Source: Acidilobaceae archaeon
GTDB lineage: Archaea > Thermoproteota > Thermoprotei_A > Sulfolobales > Acidilobaceae
DNA: 10,333 nt
Assembly (NCBI GenBank): GCA_027057815.1
Contig: JALURD010000174.1
Span: forward strand, 1-10,333
Direction of reading: 5' to 3'
Both the position numbers and the translations under genes were made by a program. Every line of letters begins with the position of its first letter. Positions within the stretch are counted from its first letter, which is position 1. The notes beneath the pieces are model-generated. The model saw nothing but the letters and a program-made list of their open reading frames with translations. It was not told the DNA's origin and searched no databases. Shown one piece after another: positions 1-6,696 of the stretch.

Positions 1-99
1 AGGGCGGTTGAGAGGGTGAAGGAGATCATTAGGAGGGAGACTAGGCCCGGGGACCTCGTGGTCGTAGCCGGTATAGGCAACACTGTGGGGGTGGCCTAG
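1..99 (+). CDS. C-terminal end of an unidentified protein (partial)
   Basis: Frame 1 is open from the window edge and gives 32 codons ending at the TAG at 97-99. The visible tail is charged, then hydrophobic, and ends in VVVAGIGNTVGVA. A glycine-rich GIGNTVG tail of this kind reminds me of an archaeal family of unknown function (DUF1512) and, more loosely, of the C-terminus of PgsB-type ligases; neither can be established from 32 residues. The next gene starts 2 bases after the stop, so the two are very likely co-transcribed. The 5' part lies outside the window. Confidence 0.6.
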   Translation, partial: RAVERVKEIIRRETRPGDLVVVAGIGNTVGVA

Positions 100-101
100 C
101 C

Positions 102-398
102 GTGCCCCTTCCATTCCAGGGTGAGCAGGGCCAGTGGCTACAGTCGATCCTCATGATTCTACTCTTAGCCTTCCTCGCTGCCACGATGCTGCGCCAGGTA
201 GCCGCGGAGAGGCAGCCCAGGGAGACTAGGAGGCTCGTGACGGTCGAGGAGTGCGGCTCTAGGAGGGTGGAGAGGGAATTCTCCCCAGGCGACTATGTAG
301 GCAAAGTCCTGGGCACCTGCGACGACGGCTCTCCGAGGAGGGTCGTGGCAATATACGCGGTTAAGGTCGAGCCTAAGGGGAGGAGGGCCCAGCTCTAA
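102..398 (+). CDS. small single-helix membrane protein of unknown function
   Basis: This is a 98-residue protein starting at GTG 102, two bases after the upstream stop; the G-rich stretch at 87-94 overlaps the end of that gene and could act as ribosome binding site. Residues about 13-30 (WLQSILMILLLAFLAATML) form one hydrophobic helix, followed by a charged stretch. The tail of about 60 residues is basic and contains two cysteines (VEECGSRR and GTCDDGS) about 22 residues apart and a GDYVGKV segment suggestive of a small beta-rich domain. An N-terminal anchor with the soluble part probably in the cytoplasm is an inference from the positive residues after the helix. I do not recognise the family. 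Tight coupling to the upstream gene suggests a shared role. It ends 15 bases before the convergent csx1 gene. Confidence 0.75.
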   Translation: MPLPFQGEQGQWLQSILMILLLAFLAATMLRQVAAERQPRETRRLVTVEECGSRRVEREFSPGDYVGKVLGTCDDGSPRRVVAIYAVKVEPKGRRAQL

Positions 399-413
399 AC
401 CCATCCTCAGGCC

Positions 414-1961
414 TCAAGCCAGCTCTGCGAGGAGGCCCCTCAATATGGATACCAGCGTGTCCCTGCACTCCTCGATATACCTCAGCCTGGCTTCGCCCGG
501 CCTCCACTCCGGGGGCATGTAGGCCTCAACCAAGCTCTTCTCGAGGCCCGCGTGCGCCGCGAAGTTCCTCTTATCCGCCCTGCAGTCGACCCTCTTGGGC
601 TTGACCCACTTGCCCGCGCCCTGCCTTATCAGCCTCCCAGCCAGGGGGTGACCGCACTCCCTCGCCGCAAGCTTCACCTTGATTTCCCCTATCTCCCTGG
701 CGGTAACGTGCTCTAGGGGCCCGTCTACCCGTGAAGCAATCTCCCCGAGCTGGTCGAGTGTCACGCCTTCCCGGAGCGCCCTCTCCGGGTCTAGGCCTTC
801 TAGGCTGGCCTGCCTCGAGGCGTACTCCCAGAGGGCCGAGAGCGCCGCTACGTACTTGAATGCATCAAGGACTGGATGGGCGCGCCACTCAACGACAACC
901 CTACCACCGCTCCTAGATAGGTCCCCGGAGTGGAGGGCCTCCCGGTAGGCCTCGCCTAGGGCTCTCGCCGCCCCCCTGAGGGGGGCCTTCACTAGGGCTG
1001 GGAGACTCGCCACAGCCAGGGGCGCATTGAATGCTACGGCCGCGGCTAGGGCCTCCAGGATCCCGGCAGTACCCGGCCACCCGGCGATCCCTCTCGAGAG
1101 AGCCTCTGATGCCCTCCTGGCGTCCTCCGACCCAGCGCTCCCCCAAGCCTTCAATGGATTCCTGGACCTACCATGAAGCCTCGCCGCGAGCCTGGCTAGC
1201 TCATGGGCCGACTTGGATGGCCGGGCCACCTCATAGTATACCCTCCACACTCTGAGCCTGGGGATCCCCGCCCCCGGTCCCGGGTATGGGTCAGAGTTGA
1301 ACACCCCACGCCTAACCTCAACTCCCAAGGCAGCGGAGGCTGCTAGAGCTACGAGCCTGGCAGCCTCGAGTGCAGCCGCTGCCGTGTAGTTCACTCCATG
1401 AGTTAGGTCGACGAGTAGCGCCAGAGGCTCCCCGGGATCCCCGCCTGCCACAGCCTCCAGTAGCCTAGGGAGGAGGGCGGCTGCGAAGGACTCGAAAGGG
1501 CTCCCGGTAGGGGGCATTCTGAACTCGTAGGAGGCACTGGTGGGCGTGCAGCCGTCCCCCGCAGTTCTGCCCCTGAATACGCCCGAGGACTGGGCCAATG
1601 ATACAATCGAGAGCCCGGCGGGGATCCCCTCACCCCGCATCCAGTCCCTGAGGGATCCCTCCAAGGCCCCAGCCGCCTCGAGGACTCCATCAGCCACCTC
1701 CAGCGGCGCAGGCCCGCCCAGCCTATCCGCGCCCGCGCTAAGGGGGACTCCGACGACTAGGGCCTCAACGCTCCCAAGCCGCCCGGCGTACTCAAGCACG
1801 GCTAGGAGTGAGGTGCGGGACTCAACCTCTACAACAGTGCCCCAGCCGGGATCCCCTAGGACATACCTGGCTCTACCCCAGCAGGCGGGGGATCCCCAGG
1901 AGGCGGCAACTACTACCCGCAATCTAGGACCACCACGATGAAAGTATGTGAGTACAGGCAT
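414..1961 (-). CDS. csx1: Csx1-family CARF-HEPN ribonuclease (type III CRISPR accessory)
   Basis: The product has 515 residues from an ATG at 1961. The N-terminal half (about 1-245) fits a CARF sensor domain: it carries DLTHG at residues 185-189 after a hydrophobic strand (LALLV), the DxTHG hallmark of this CRISPR-associated family. The C-terminal half is helical and carries RNFAAHAGLE at 465-474, the R-x4-H signature of a HEPN ribonuclease, matching the RNFxAH form typical of Csx1. In known members, cyclic oligoadenylate made by Cas10 binds CARF and switches on HEPN cleavage of single-stranded RNA, causing dormancy or death of infected cells. Both key motifs are intact. The length is at the long end for the family, with an alanine-rich linker near 290-345. 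It is GC-rich like the chromosomal genes beside it and convergent with the small membrane protein gene. No cas genes or CRISPR repeats are visible nearby, so its activator must come from elsewhere in the genome. Confidence 0.9.
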   Translation of the reverse strand: MPVLTYFHRGGPRLRVVVAASWGSPACWGRARYVLGDPGWGTVVEVESRTSLLAVLEYAGRLGSVEALVVGVPLSAGADRLGGPAPLEVADGVLEAAGALEGSLRDWMRGEGIPAGLSIVSLAQSSGVFRGRTAGDGCTPTSASYEFRMPPTGSPFESFAAALLPRLLEAVAGGDPGEPLALLVDLTHGVNYTAAAALEAARLVALAASAALGVEVRRGVFNSDPYPGPGAGIPRLRVWRVYYEVARPSKSAHELARLAARLHGRSRNPLKAWGSAGSEDARRASEALSRGIAGWPGTAGILEALAAAVAFNAPLAVASLPALVKAPLRGAARALGEAYREALHSGDLSRSGGRVVVEWRAHPVLDAFKYVAALSALWEYASRQASLEGLDPERALREGVTLDQLGEIASRVDGPLEHVTAREIGEIKVKLAARECGHPLAGRLIRQGAGKWVKPKRVDCRADKRNFAAHAGLEKSLVEAYMPPEWRPGEARLRYIEECRDTLVSILRGLLAELA

Positions 1962-2032
1962 TAAAGCCGGCTACTGACGCTTAGAGCTTTACCCTCCAGA
2001 CCCGCCTGATCACTGAAGAAATTACTAGATAA

Positions 2033-2043
2033 GCTTAAATACC
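2033..2043 (+). promoter_or_regulatory. archaeal box A (TATA) promoter for the AbrB-type vapB
   Basis: GCTTAAATACC is a good crenarchaeal TATA box. Its centre is about 36 bases before the TTG start at 2074, so transcription should begin near 2064 and leave a leader of about 10 bases. A short AGTAGGA stretch at 2060-2066 is only a weak ribosome binding site. Confidence 0.55.
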
Positions 2044-2073
2044 AGTAACCCATAAATCCTAGTAGGAATCCGC

Positions 2074-2352
2074 TTGACCCACCGTGAGATTGTAAAGGTA
2101 ACTAGGAACCACCAAATCACCATACCAGCCAGCATCCGCTCAAGGATAGGCCTGAGAGAAGGGGATCTCGTCGAGGTCTGGCTCGACGAGGATGAGGGCG
2201 TCATCAAGGTCGCCCCGGCTAGGCGGAAGAGGCTGACGATAAGACTAAGCAGAGACGTAAACGTTGAAGAGATAGAAGAGGGGGTTGAAGAGTTCCTTGA
2301 CAAAGTTACTTCCCGACACCAACGTCCTAGTATACGAGACGATAGAGGATAG
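2074..2352 (+). CDS. vapB: VapB antitoxin, AbrB/SpoVT type, whose toxin partner is broken
   Basis: The protein has 92 residues from TTG 2074, the most upstream start in this frame. Residues about 6-45 form the AbrB/MazE swapped-hairpin DNA-binding domain (VTRNHQITIPASIR, then GLREGDLVEVW). The C-terminal part (LSRDVNVEEIEEGVEEFLDKV) is acidic and helical, as expected of the segment that wraps and blocks a PIN toxin. The final 15 or so residues overlap the start of the next reading frame by about 56 bases, longer than usual; the last residues may therefore not be under selection. In such pairs the antitoxin neutralises the toxin and represses the operon by binding its own promoter. The toxin gene beside it is no longer intact, leaving this antitoxin without its cognate partner unless it controls another VapC. 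Confidence 0.8.
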   Translation: MTHREIVKVTRNHQITIPASIRSRIGLREGDLVEVWLDEDEGVIKVAPARRKRLTIRLSRDVNVEEIEEGVEEFLDKVTSRHQRPSIRDDRG

Positions 2353-2708
2353 CACAAGACGCGCTGATGCCGCTAGAATGCTTGACTCCGCCAGGGAGAT
2401 AATACTCCCCTCAATAGTAATCCACGAGTACGTGTGGGTAATGTCTACGAAGCTGGGCGTGAACTCCCTAATAGTAGCCGCCAAGCTCAAGGAGTACTTG
2501 GAAGGCCCGAGGACAAAAGTACACAGCCGAGCCGCGCCACGCGCTGGCCAGCGCCCTGAAGATGCTAGTCCAAATTTAGGCCGGCCCCAATGAAGTCGGC
2601 GACTTCATTATAATAGCCACTGCGAAACACTACAACGCCGTGATAGCATCCTTCGACGCCAAACTGAAGATTAACGCGTCCAGGCTAGGAGTTGAAACCA
2701 TACCCTAA
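2297..2708 (+). pseudogene. vapC: vapC PIN-domain toxin broken by a frameshift and a stop
   Basis: The N-terminal part reads from a TTG at 2297 (or 2285): LPDTNVLVYETIEDS gives the first PIN aspartate, and IVIHEYVWVMSTKLG the conserved glutamate. Near 2520-2530 the PIN reading moves to another frame: the original frame becomes proline- and arginine-rich and ends at 2593. The other frame (positions 1 modulo 3 relative to 2535) continues as EPRHALASALKMLVQI, hits a TAG at 2577-2579, then goes on as NEVGDFIIIATAKHYNAVIASFD and stops at 2706-2708, supplying the two C-terminal acidic motifs. One indel plus one nonsense change therefore separate this from a complete toxin of about 135 residues. Two independent lesions make a single sequencing error unlikely. 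The remaining N-terminal peptide lacks half of the active site and should not be a nuclease. Confidence 0.85.
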
Positions 2709-2966
2709 CAAGGGAAAGGAACGGACGATCTCACCAATCCCAGCCTATCTAGTATCAGAATCACACACCTTCAGCGTCGGCGCGTCAGAGGTTTCTTCCA
2801 CAGAGGGACGACTGCTACCTGAAATCCACAGTTATCACGCGGAAATGTAAGATTGAGAACGCTGAGCTACCCTAGTGAAACTCAAGGGCTCTGAAGTTGA
2901 AGACGCCGAAAGTAAAGCCGCTATCATCTTATCTTACTAGGTGCGAAATGCCCGATGACTCGTAGT
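2709..2966. other. intergenic stretch between the broken vapC and a convergent vapC
   Basis: About 260 bases with no gene I can support. A short open stretch, GTG 2875 to TAG 2938-2940, would encode 21 mostly charged residues; nothing in it is recognisable and it has no clear ribosome binding site. It may be decayed coding sequence. Confidence 0.3.
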
Positions 2967-3452
2967 TTAGCCCCTCTTTCCAAACGTGTTCTTGATATCG
3001 GCCCAGCCTATGATCCCTGCCAGCCTGTAATCAGCCACTCTTTCACTGACCGCCCTAAGCTCCCTATCTTCGGTTAGAAGCATAGCATTGTAATAATAAG
3101 CGGTGGCATAGATCATTCTGTCAAAGTAGTCCCGCAAACCCAGCTCCAAGAGATAATCCGCGACCTCTTCTATTACGCCATTAGTTACAACGGTCTCCCT
3201 GAGCCTGTTATCGGATAACAAGGCTTCAAGACCCTTTCTATACTCGTCTAGGAGCCTCTGAGATAGCTCCCGCTTCGCCTTGGAGAGTTTCAGGATTACC
3301 CATTTAGCTTCGACCAGCGAGAGTGGTGTGTAATAAACATGGAACTCCTCAAGTAGTCTAGGGAATAGGTCTCCATATGCCTCTAAGCCCACATCTACGC
3401 CGAACACAGGTAGTAAGTACATAGTGTCAAGGAGTATTCTAGACTTAGCCAA
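2967..3452 (-). CDS. vapC: VapC toxin, PIN-domain ribonuclease
   Basis: The protein has 161 residues from a TTG at 3452. PIN-domain acidic positions can be seen in order: D9 (ILLDTMYLL), E48 (SLVEAKW), D111 (YFDRMIYA) and D129 (LTEDREL), the set that holds the catalytic metal ions. VapC proteins are magnesium- or manganese-dependent RNases that cut tRNA, rRNA or mRNA when released from VapB; the target here cannot be read from sequence. The TTG start lies 8 bases inside the end of the upstream vapB and has GAGGAGG about 10 bases before it, so translation is coupled and antitoxin is made first. It closely resembles the VapC at 3844-4293 in motif layout, so the two pairs look like old duplicates of one subfamily. 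Confidence 0.88.
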   Translation of the reverse strand: MAKSRILLDTMYLLPVFGVDVGLEAYGDLFPRLLEEFHVYYTPLSLVEAKWVILKLSKAKRELSQRLLDEYRKGLEALLSDNRLRETVVTNGVIEEVADYLLELGLRDYFDRMIYATAYYYNAMLLTEDRELRAVSERVADYRLAGIIGWADIKNTFGKRG

Positions 3453-3711
3453 GTATTCCAGCCTCCTCTTGAGCCTCCTCGCTTATCCTCTCAACATCCC
3501 CGGGAGTAAGCTTGAGGATAGGCTTCCTTATCCTCTCCTCGAGAGGCTCTAACGGACGTATTACAAGCTTGCCCCTCTCGACGTAGGCAAGCACAGATCC
3601 ACCTTCCCTTATCCCAATCTCAGCCCTTATATCAGAAGTAGTGTAGATTTCACCTCTCTTTCCAACGCGCAGAACCCTGAAATACCTATTCCGATTAGTC
3701 ACATAAACCAC
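3445..3711 (-). CDS. vapB: VapB antitoxin, AbrB/SpoVT type
   Basis: The protein has 88 residues from a GTG at 3711. Residues about 8-50 are the AbrB swapped-hairpin fold (FRVLRVGKRGEIYTTSDIR followed by GIREGGSVLAYVERGKLVI), the DNA-binding and dimerising part. The C-terminal stretch (PILKLTPGDVERISEEAQEEAG) is amphipathic and acidic, the usual toxin-binding segment. It precedes and overlaps the vapC at 2967-3452 by 8 bases. The box A at 3736-3747 is placed to start transcription only a few bases before the GTG, so this message is probably nearly leaderless. A second GTG three codons in (3702) is an alternative start. Confidence 0.87.
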   Translation of the reverse strand: MVYVTNRNRYFRVLRVGKRGEIYTTSDIRAEIGIREGGSVLAYVERGKLVIRPLEPLEERIRKPILKLTPGDVERISEEAQEEAGILG

Positions 3712-3735
3712 CGAGAAAAAAAGGGATTCTCCGAG

Positions 3736-3747
3736 CCTTTAAATATT
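3736..3747 (-). promoter_or_regulatory. box A (TATA) promoter of the vapBC pair at 2967-3711
   Basis: On the minus strand this reads AATATTTAAAGG. The centre is about 31 bases before the GTG at 3711, giving a predicted transcription start near 3715 and a leader of about four bases, the common crenarchaeal leaderless pattern. Confidence 0.6.
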
Positions 3748-3843
3748 ACTGCCAACCTTGGAAGCCACATCGAAGGGCTGCTGGACGGTGATCCTCGAGC
3801 CCGATAATGCATCTCCAGAACATTGAAGGGAGCCCTCTACACT

Positions 3844-4293
3844 TCACTTCAGCTCCTCCGGCATGGCCAGAGCATCCCTTGGCAACCCATGCCTGGCTAC
3901 GAATTCAACTAAGTCACTGTCAACAGTTAGGAGTCTAAGGCTTCTAGATACTGCTATTGAGTAGAGCAGATTGTCTATCATGTCCCTGTGGCCTAATCTA
4001 TACATGTAGATGGCGTTCCTTATGGCCTCCTCGTCTATGGAGGCGTACTTTAGGGACTCCTTAATCGCCTTAACCCCCTCTGCTATGCGCGCAATCTCCT
4101 CCTCAGTCCCCCCGATGGTCTTCGCTATCTTCCATAGAGCCTCGAGTATACTGACATCGTTGTAGTACAATTCATAACCCCCGAGCCTATGGAAGGCTGC
4201 CATGACCCTCTCCGAGGTCTCGAAGCCTAGGATTGGGAGGATGAATGAGGTATCCAAGAGTAGACCCTCACTTGGATAGCTTCTCCTGCTCAA
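3844..4293 (-). CDS. vapC: VapC toxin, PIN-domain ribonuclease
   Basis: I start this at the TTG at 4293, giving 149 residues. It has a strong G-rich ribosome binding site (GGAGGGGGAG about 7 bases upstream), and the PIN domain begins right after it. The frame is open upstream to 4368, but that extension (rich in W, R, G) lies wholly inside vapB and matches no PIN sequence. The acidic residues are all present: D14 (LLLDTSFIL), E51 (SILEALW), D107 (DMIDNLLYS) and D125 with D127 (LLTVDSDL). It overlaps the end of vapB by 26 bases, so the two are translationally coupled. As a PIN RNase it should be held inactive by the VapB encoded just before it. Its sequence is related to the VapC at 2967-3452. 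Confidence 0.87.
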   Translation of the reverse strand: MSRRSYPSEGLLLDTSFILPILGFETSERVMAAFHRLGGYELYYNDVSILEALWKIAKTIGGTEEEIARIAEGVKAIKESLKYASIDEEAIRNAIYMYRLGHRDMIDNLLYSIAVSRSLRLLTVDSDLVEFVARHGLPRDALAMPEELK

Positions 4294-4522
4294 TAAGGCT
4301 CTCCCCCTCCACCTCTTCAGGGGATATCCTGCCAATCTTCCTACCATACAGGGCCAGCCACACGGCATCCCTAACTGGCTCGATCACTATCTTACCTTCG
4401 ACAGCCATCACTCTAACCTTCTGGCCCTCACGGATGCCTACAGCCTCAGCCACAGCCTTGGGTATAACTATCACCCGCTTCCTTCCAACCCTAGTCTCAA
4501 TAACCACGCCCAAGACATTCAC
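4268..4522 (-). CDS. vapB: VapB antitoxin, AbrB/SpoVT type
   Basis: The protein has 84 residues from a GTG at 4522. The AbrB-like core spans about residues 5-50 (VVIETRVGRKRVIVIPKAVAEAVGIREGQ, split here by function: a basic first strand, the IPKAV turn, then a GIREGQKV loop), followed by EGKIVIEPV. The C-terminal tail (ISPEEVEGESLIEQEKLSK) is acidic and is the expected toxin-binding part. It lies directly upstream of, and overlaps, the vapC at 3844-4293. A box A at 4551-4560 would start transcription about six bases before the GTG. Self-repression of this promoter by the VapBC complex is the rule for the family and is inferred here. Confidence 0.87.
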   Translation of the reverse strand: MNVLGVVIETRVGRKRVIVIPKAVAEAVGIREGQKVRVMAVEGKIVIEPVRDAVWLALYGRKIGRISPEEVEGESLIEQEKLSK

Positions 4523-4550
4523 CTAAGATTATACAGTTAATCTAGCCTAA

Positions 4551-4560
4551 CATTTAAACT
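4551..4560 (-). promoter_or_regulatory. box A (TATA) promoter of the vapBC pair at 3844-4522
   Basis: The minus strand reads AGTTTAAATG. The centre is about 33 bases upstream of the GTG at 4522, predicting a transcription start near 4528 and a very short leader. Its placement matches that of the neighbouring vapBC promoter at 3736-3747. Confidence 0.55.
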
Positions 4561-4927
4561 TAACCTGCCAACTCAGTCTAACCTCAATGAGTCGGTTAAC
4601 TTCATGGTGGGTTCAGAGGCCATCATAATAGCTAAACTAGTCCCTAATGCACGACGCAAAGTTAAGAGACTACTCACGCATAATCCTCTAGCCAGGACTA
4701 GAGTCATGTAGCTCGAATAGCCTGAATCCTATACACTACTCTCTCCGAGTAAATCAAAGACTACTACTATCTCTTTCCTTAGAGAAAGTAAATGCATCAC
4801 TTGGTAAAATCGTGGAGGCATGCTTAGCCTTTAAGACGTTTATGAGTACTGCCCACCGAGACGTCACTCCCTTAGGCTCCAAGACGCTGATTAACGCCAA
4901 TTGCATGAATGTATTGCAGACTACACC
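4561..4927. other. intergenic stretch with a possible vapC C-terminal scrap
   Basis: No intact gene is visible in these 370 bases. At 4585-4633 the plus strand resembles the C-terminal part of the broken vapC at 2588-2615: both contain CAATGA, then GTCGG and ACTTCAT, and later ATAATAGC. The reading here is NESVNFMVGSEAIIIAK, against NEVGDFIIIATAK in the broken gene, with about 19 bases inserted. This could be the last trace of another vapC, but it is short and could be chance. The rest is AT-rich with many stops on both strands. Confidence 0.25.
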
Positions 4928-6664
4928 TTACTCAGCGGGAGGGAAATGATAATTTTGAACTTGCTGTTTGGATACTAGTTCCCTGTATAGCTCGCAGCGC
5001 TCGTATAGTTCCTCGTGTGTGCCGCTGTCCACGACTCGGCCCCCATCTAGGACGTATATGGTGTCTGCGTGCCTGAGTGCCGATGCCCGGTGGGAGACTA
5101 CTACCACTATCCTATCCCTGAACTTCTCCCTGATACCGCTTAGGATGGCGTCCTCGGTTATGGGATCCACGGCGTCGAGGGCCTCGTCGATTAGCAGAAC
5201 GTCTGGGTCTGAGAGTATGGCCCTAGCCAGGATGAGCCTCTGCCTCTGACCCTCCGAGAGCCTGCCCGGGTCCACCGTGTCATGTATGTCGTTAACGAAG
5301 TCAACCATGCACAGCCTCAGCGCCTCCCCAACCCTATCCCCCGGGACCCCGTCCAGGCCCATCGTGACATTCTCCAGCACACTACCAGGGACGAGGGGCT
5401 CGTGGGGGGAGACGTAGCGCACCCTACTCCTCAGGCTCTTCAAGCTGTAGGCCCTGTAATCCCTCCCATTAATGGCCACCGAGCCCCTGGAGGGCTCGAC
5501 TAGCCTGGCCAGCGTTAGTAGTAGGGTGGTCTTACCCGAGCCCGAGGGGCCCACGACGCCCACGACCATGCCCCTCCTCAGCTCGAGGCTGACGCCCCTC
5601 AACACCCTCCGGCCGTCGAGATCCACCTCCACGCCGTCAAGCTTTACATGCTCAACCCTGCCGAGCGGCAGGCCCGAGTCCTCGTCCTCAACAGGCAGGC
5701 TGAGGACTTCCCGGTACCTCCTCAGGTACGGGGCAGAGGAGGCCACGTAGGCGAGGGTGCTCGAGATGTTTACTATGGGCTCGTAGAGGTTGTACATGAC
5801 GCCCGTGAATGCTATCACCGTGCCTATCGTGGTCAAGCCATGGTAAGCCATGTACCCGCCCGCGACTAGCATGATTAAGGATATGAGGCTGTAGACGTTG
5901 TGGAAGGTCTGGTCGAGGAACACCCTGTAGAATAGGAACCTCAGCATCCTCGAGACCCAGGCGGAGACGCTCCTCTCCGTGGAGGCCTTGAAGTACCTGG
6001 TGCTGAGCGTGGCCCTGATGAAGGCCACATTGTCAATGCCCGTCTTCACGGACTCCACCGCCTGAGAGAGGGCCCTACGCTCCTCCTCGCTCGCCCTGAC
6101 CAGCCTCCTGGAGGTGGCCCTGAATATTGCGTAGTACACGGGAGTCAGGGCCACGGCTAGAGCTGTGAGCGGCGGGCTCAGGGCGTAGAGTATGGCCAAC
6201 CCCGCGGCCACCCTGATAACTTGGATTAGCACCGAGGGGAGTAGCCCGCCTAGGGCCTGGGATAGGAAGGGGAGGTCCGAGATGAACCGCGCAAGGAGGT
6301 CCCCCCTCTTAAAGGCCTCGCCGGGCCTGACCCTGTACACCCTCTCAGCGAACCTGCCAGCTAGGAGGCGCAGCGTTAGGGGGCCAAGCGACTGGAGGAG
6401 GTACTCGCTCGCAAAGTTGAGAATGTACCCGGCGAGCCATAGGATTACCAGCAGGGCGCCTAGGAAGACCAGCTCACCGCTGGCTGCCGGGGAGCCTGTG
6501 AATGCCGAGGCGATCAGGTCTATGAAGTCCCTCCTAATGAACGCCTCATAATAGGTTATCACCATCAACCCTACCCACATAGATAGCACTACAGCCTGCC
6601 TCCTCCAGAATATCCTCGCGACCCTAGCAGACTCGACAAGAAAGTCTTTGACGATCCCGTTCAC
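4928..6664 (-). CDS. ABC exporter, fused permease and ATPase (half-transporter)
   Basis: I start at the GTG at 6664 (578 residues), which has GAGGAG seven bases upstream; a TTG at 6679 would add five residues. Residues about 25-315 form a six-helix exporter-type membrane domain. The ATPase domain follows: Walker A GPSGSGKTT (372-380), signature LSEGQ (469-473), Walker B VLLIDE with catalytic glutamate (489-494), and the switch histidine in VVSHRAS (525). Such half-transporters dimerise in the membrane and pump lipids, peptides or drugs outward; the substrate cannot be told from sequence. Two details are unusual: the Q-loop reads YVSPHEPLV with no glutamine, and the signature has E in place of the first G of LSGGQ. 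The gene is GC-rich like csx1, unlike the toxin genes around it. It stands alone, so the functional pump is either a homodimer or pairs with a subunit encoded elsewhere. Confidence 0.93.
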   Translation of the reverse strand: MNGIVKDFLVESARVARIFWRRQAVVLSMWVGLMVITYYEAFIRRDFIDLIASAFTGSPAASGELVFLGALLVILWLAGYILNFASEYLLQSLGPLTLRLLAGRFAERVYRVRPGEAFKRGDLLARFISDLPFLSQALGGLLPSVLIQVIRVAAGLAILYALSPPLTALAVALTPVYYAIFRATSRRLVRASEEERRALSQAVESVKTGIDNVAFIRATLSTRYFKASTERSVSAWVSRMLRFLFYRVFLDQTFHNVYSLISLIMLVAGGYMAYHGLTTIGTVIAFTGVMYNLYEPIVNISSTLAYVASSAPYLRRYREVLSLPVEDEDSGLPLGRVEHVKLDGVEVDLDGRRVLRGVSLELRRGMVVGVVGPSGSGKTTLLLTLARLVEPSRGSVAINGRDYRAYSLKSLRSRVRYVSPHEPLVPGSVLENVTMGLDGVPGDRVGEALRLCMVDFVNDIHDTVDPGRLSEGQRQRLILARAILSDPDVLLIDEALDAVDPITEDAILSGIREKFRDRIVVVVSHRASALRHADTIYVLDGGRVVDSGTHEELYERCELYRELVSKQQVQNYHFPPAE

Positions 6665-6688
6665 GCCGCCTCTCCTCAATCATACTAA

Positions 6689-6696
6689 CTAAATAC
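6689..6696 (-). promoter_or_regulatory. possible box A of the ABC exporter gene
   Basis: GTATTTAG on the minus strand is an imperfect TATA box. Its centre lies about 28 bases upstream of the GTG at 6664, which would place the transcription start within a few bases of that codon and favours it over the TTG at 6679. The match is only moderate. Confidence 0.35.

Noticed and set aside
1540..1941. Open plus-strand frame of 133 codons inside csx1
   Set aside because: It is a by-product of the GC-rich csx1 gene on the other strand: composition is dominated by S, T, P and R, no domain is visible, and the minus-strand protein has two intact diagnostic motifs.
2577..2579. TAG in vapC read as pyrrolysine
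   Set aside because: The gene also carries a frameshift upstream, PIN toxins are not known to use pyrrolysine, and nothing in the window suggests that coding system.
2875..2940. Short open stretch of 21 codons between the vapC genes
   Set aside because: It is too short to judge, has no clear ribosome binding site and resembles no family I know.
4294..4368. Longer N-terminus for the vapC at 3844-4293
   Set aside because: The extra 25 residues are encoded wholly within vapB, do not resemble PIN sequence, and the TTG at 4293 has the better ribosome binding site.
4968..6551. Several plus-strand open frames opposite the ABC exporter
   Set aside because: All lie antisense to a complete ABC transporter with recognisable motifs, are low in complexity and have no ribosome binding sites or domains.
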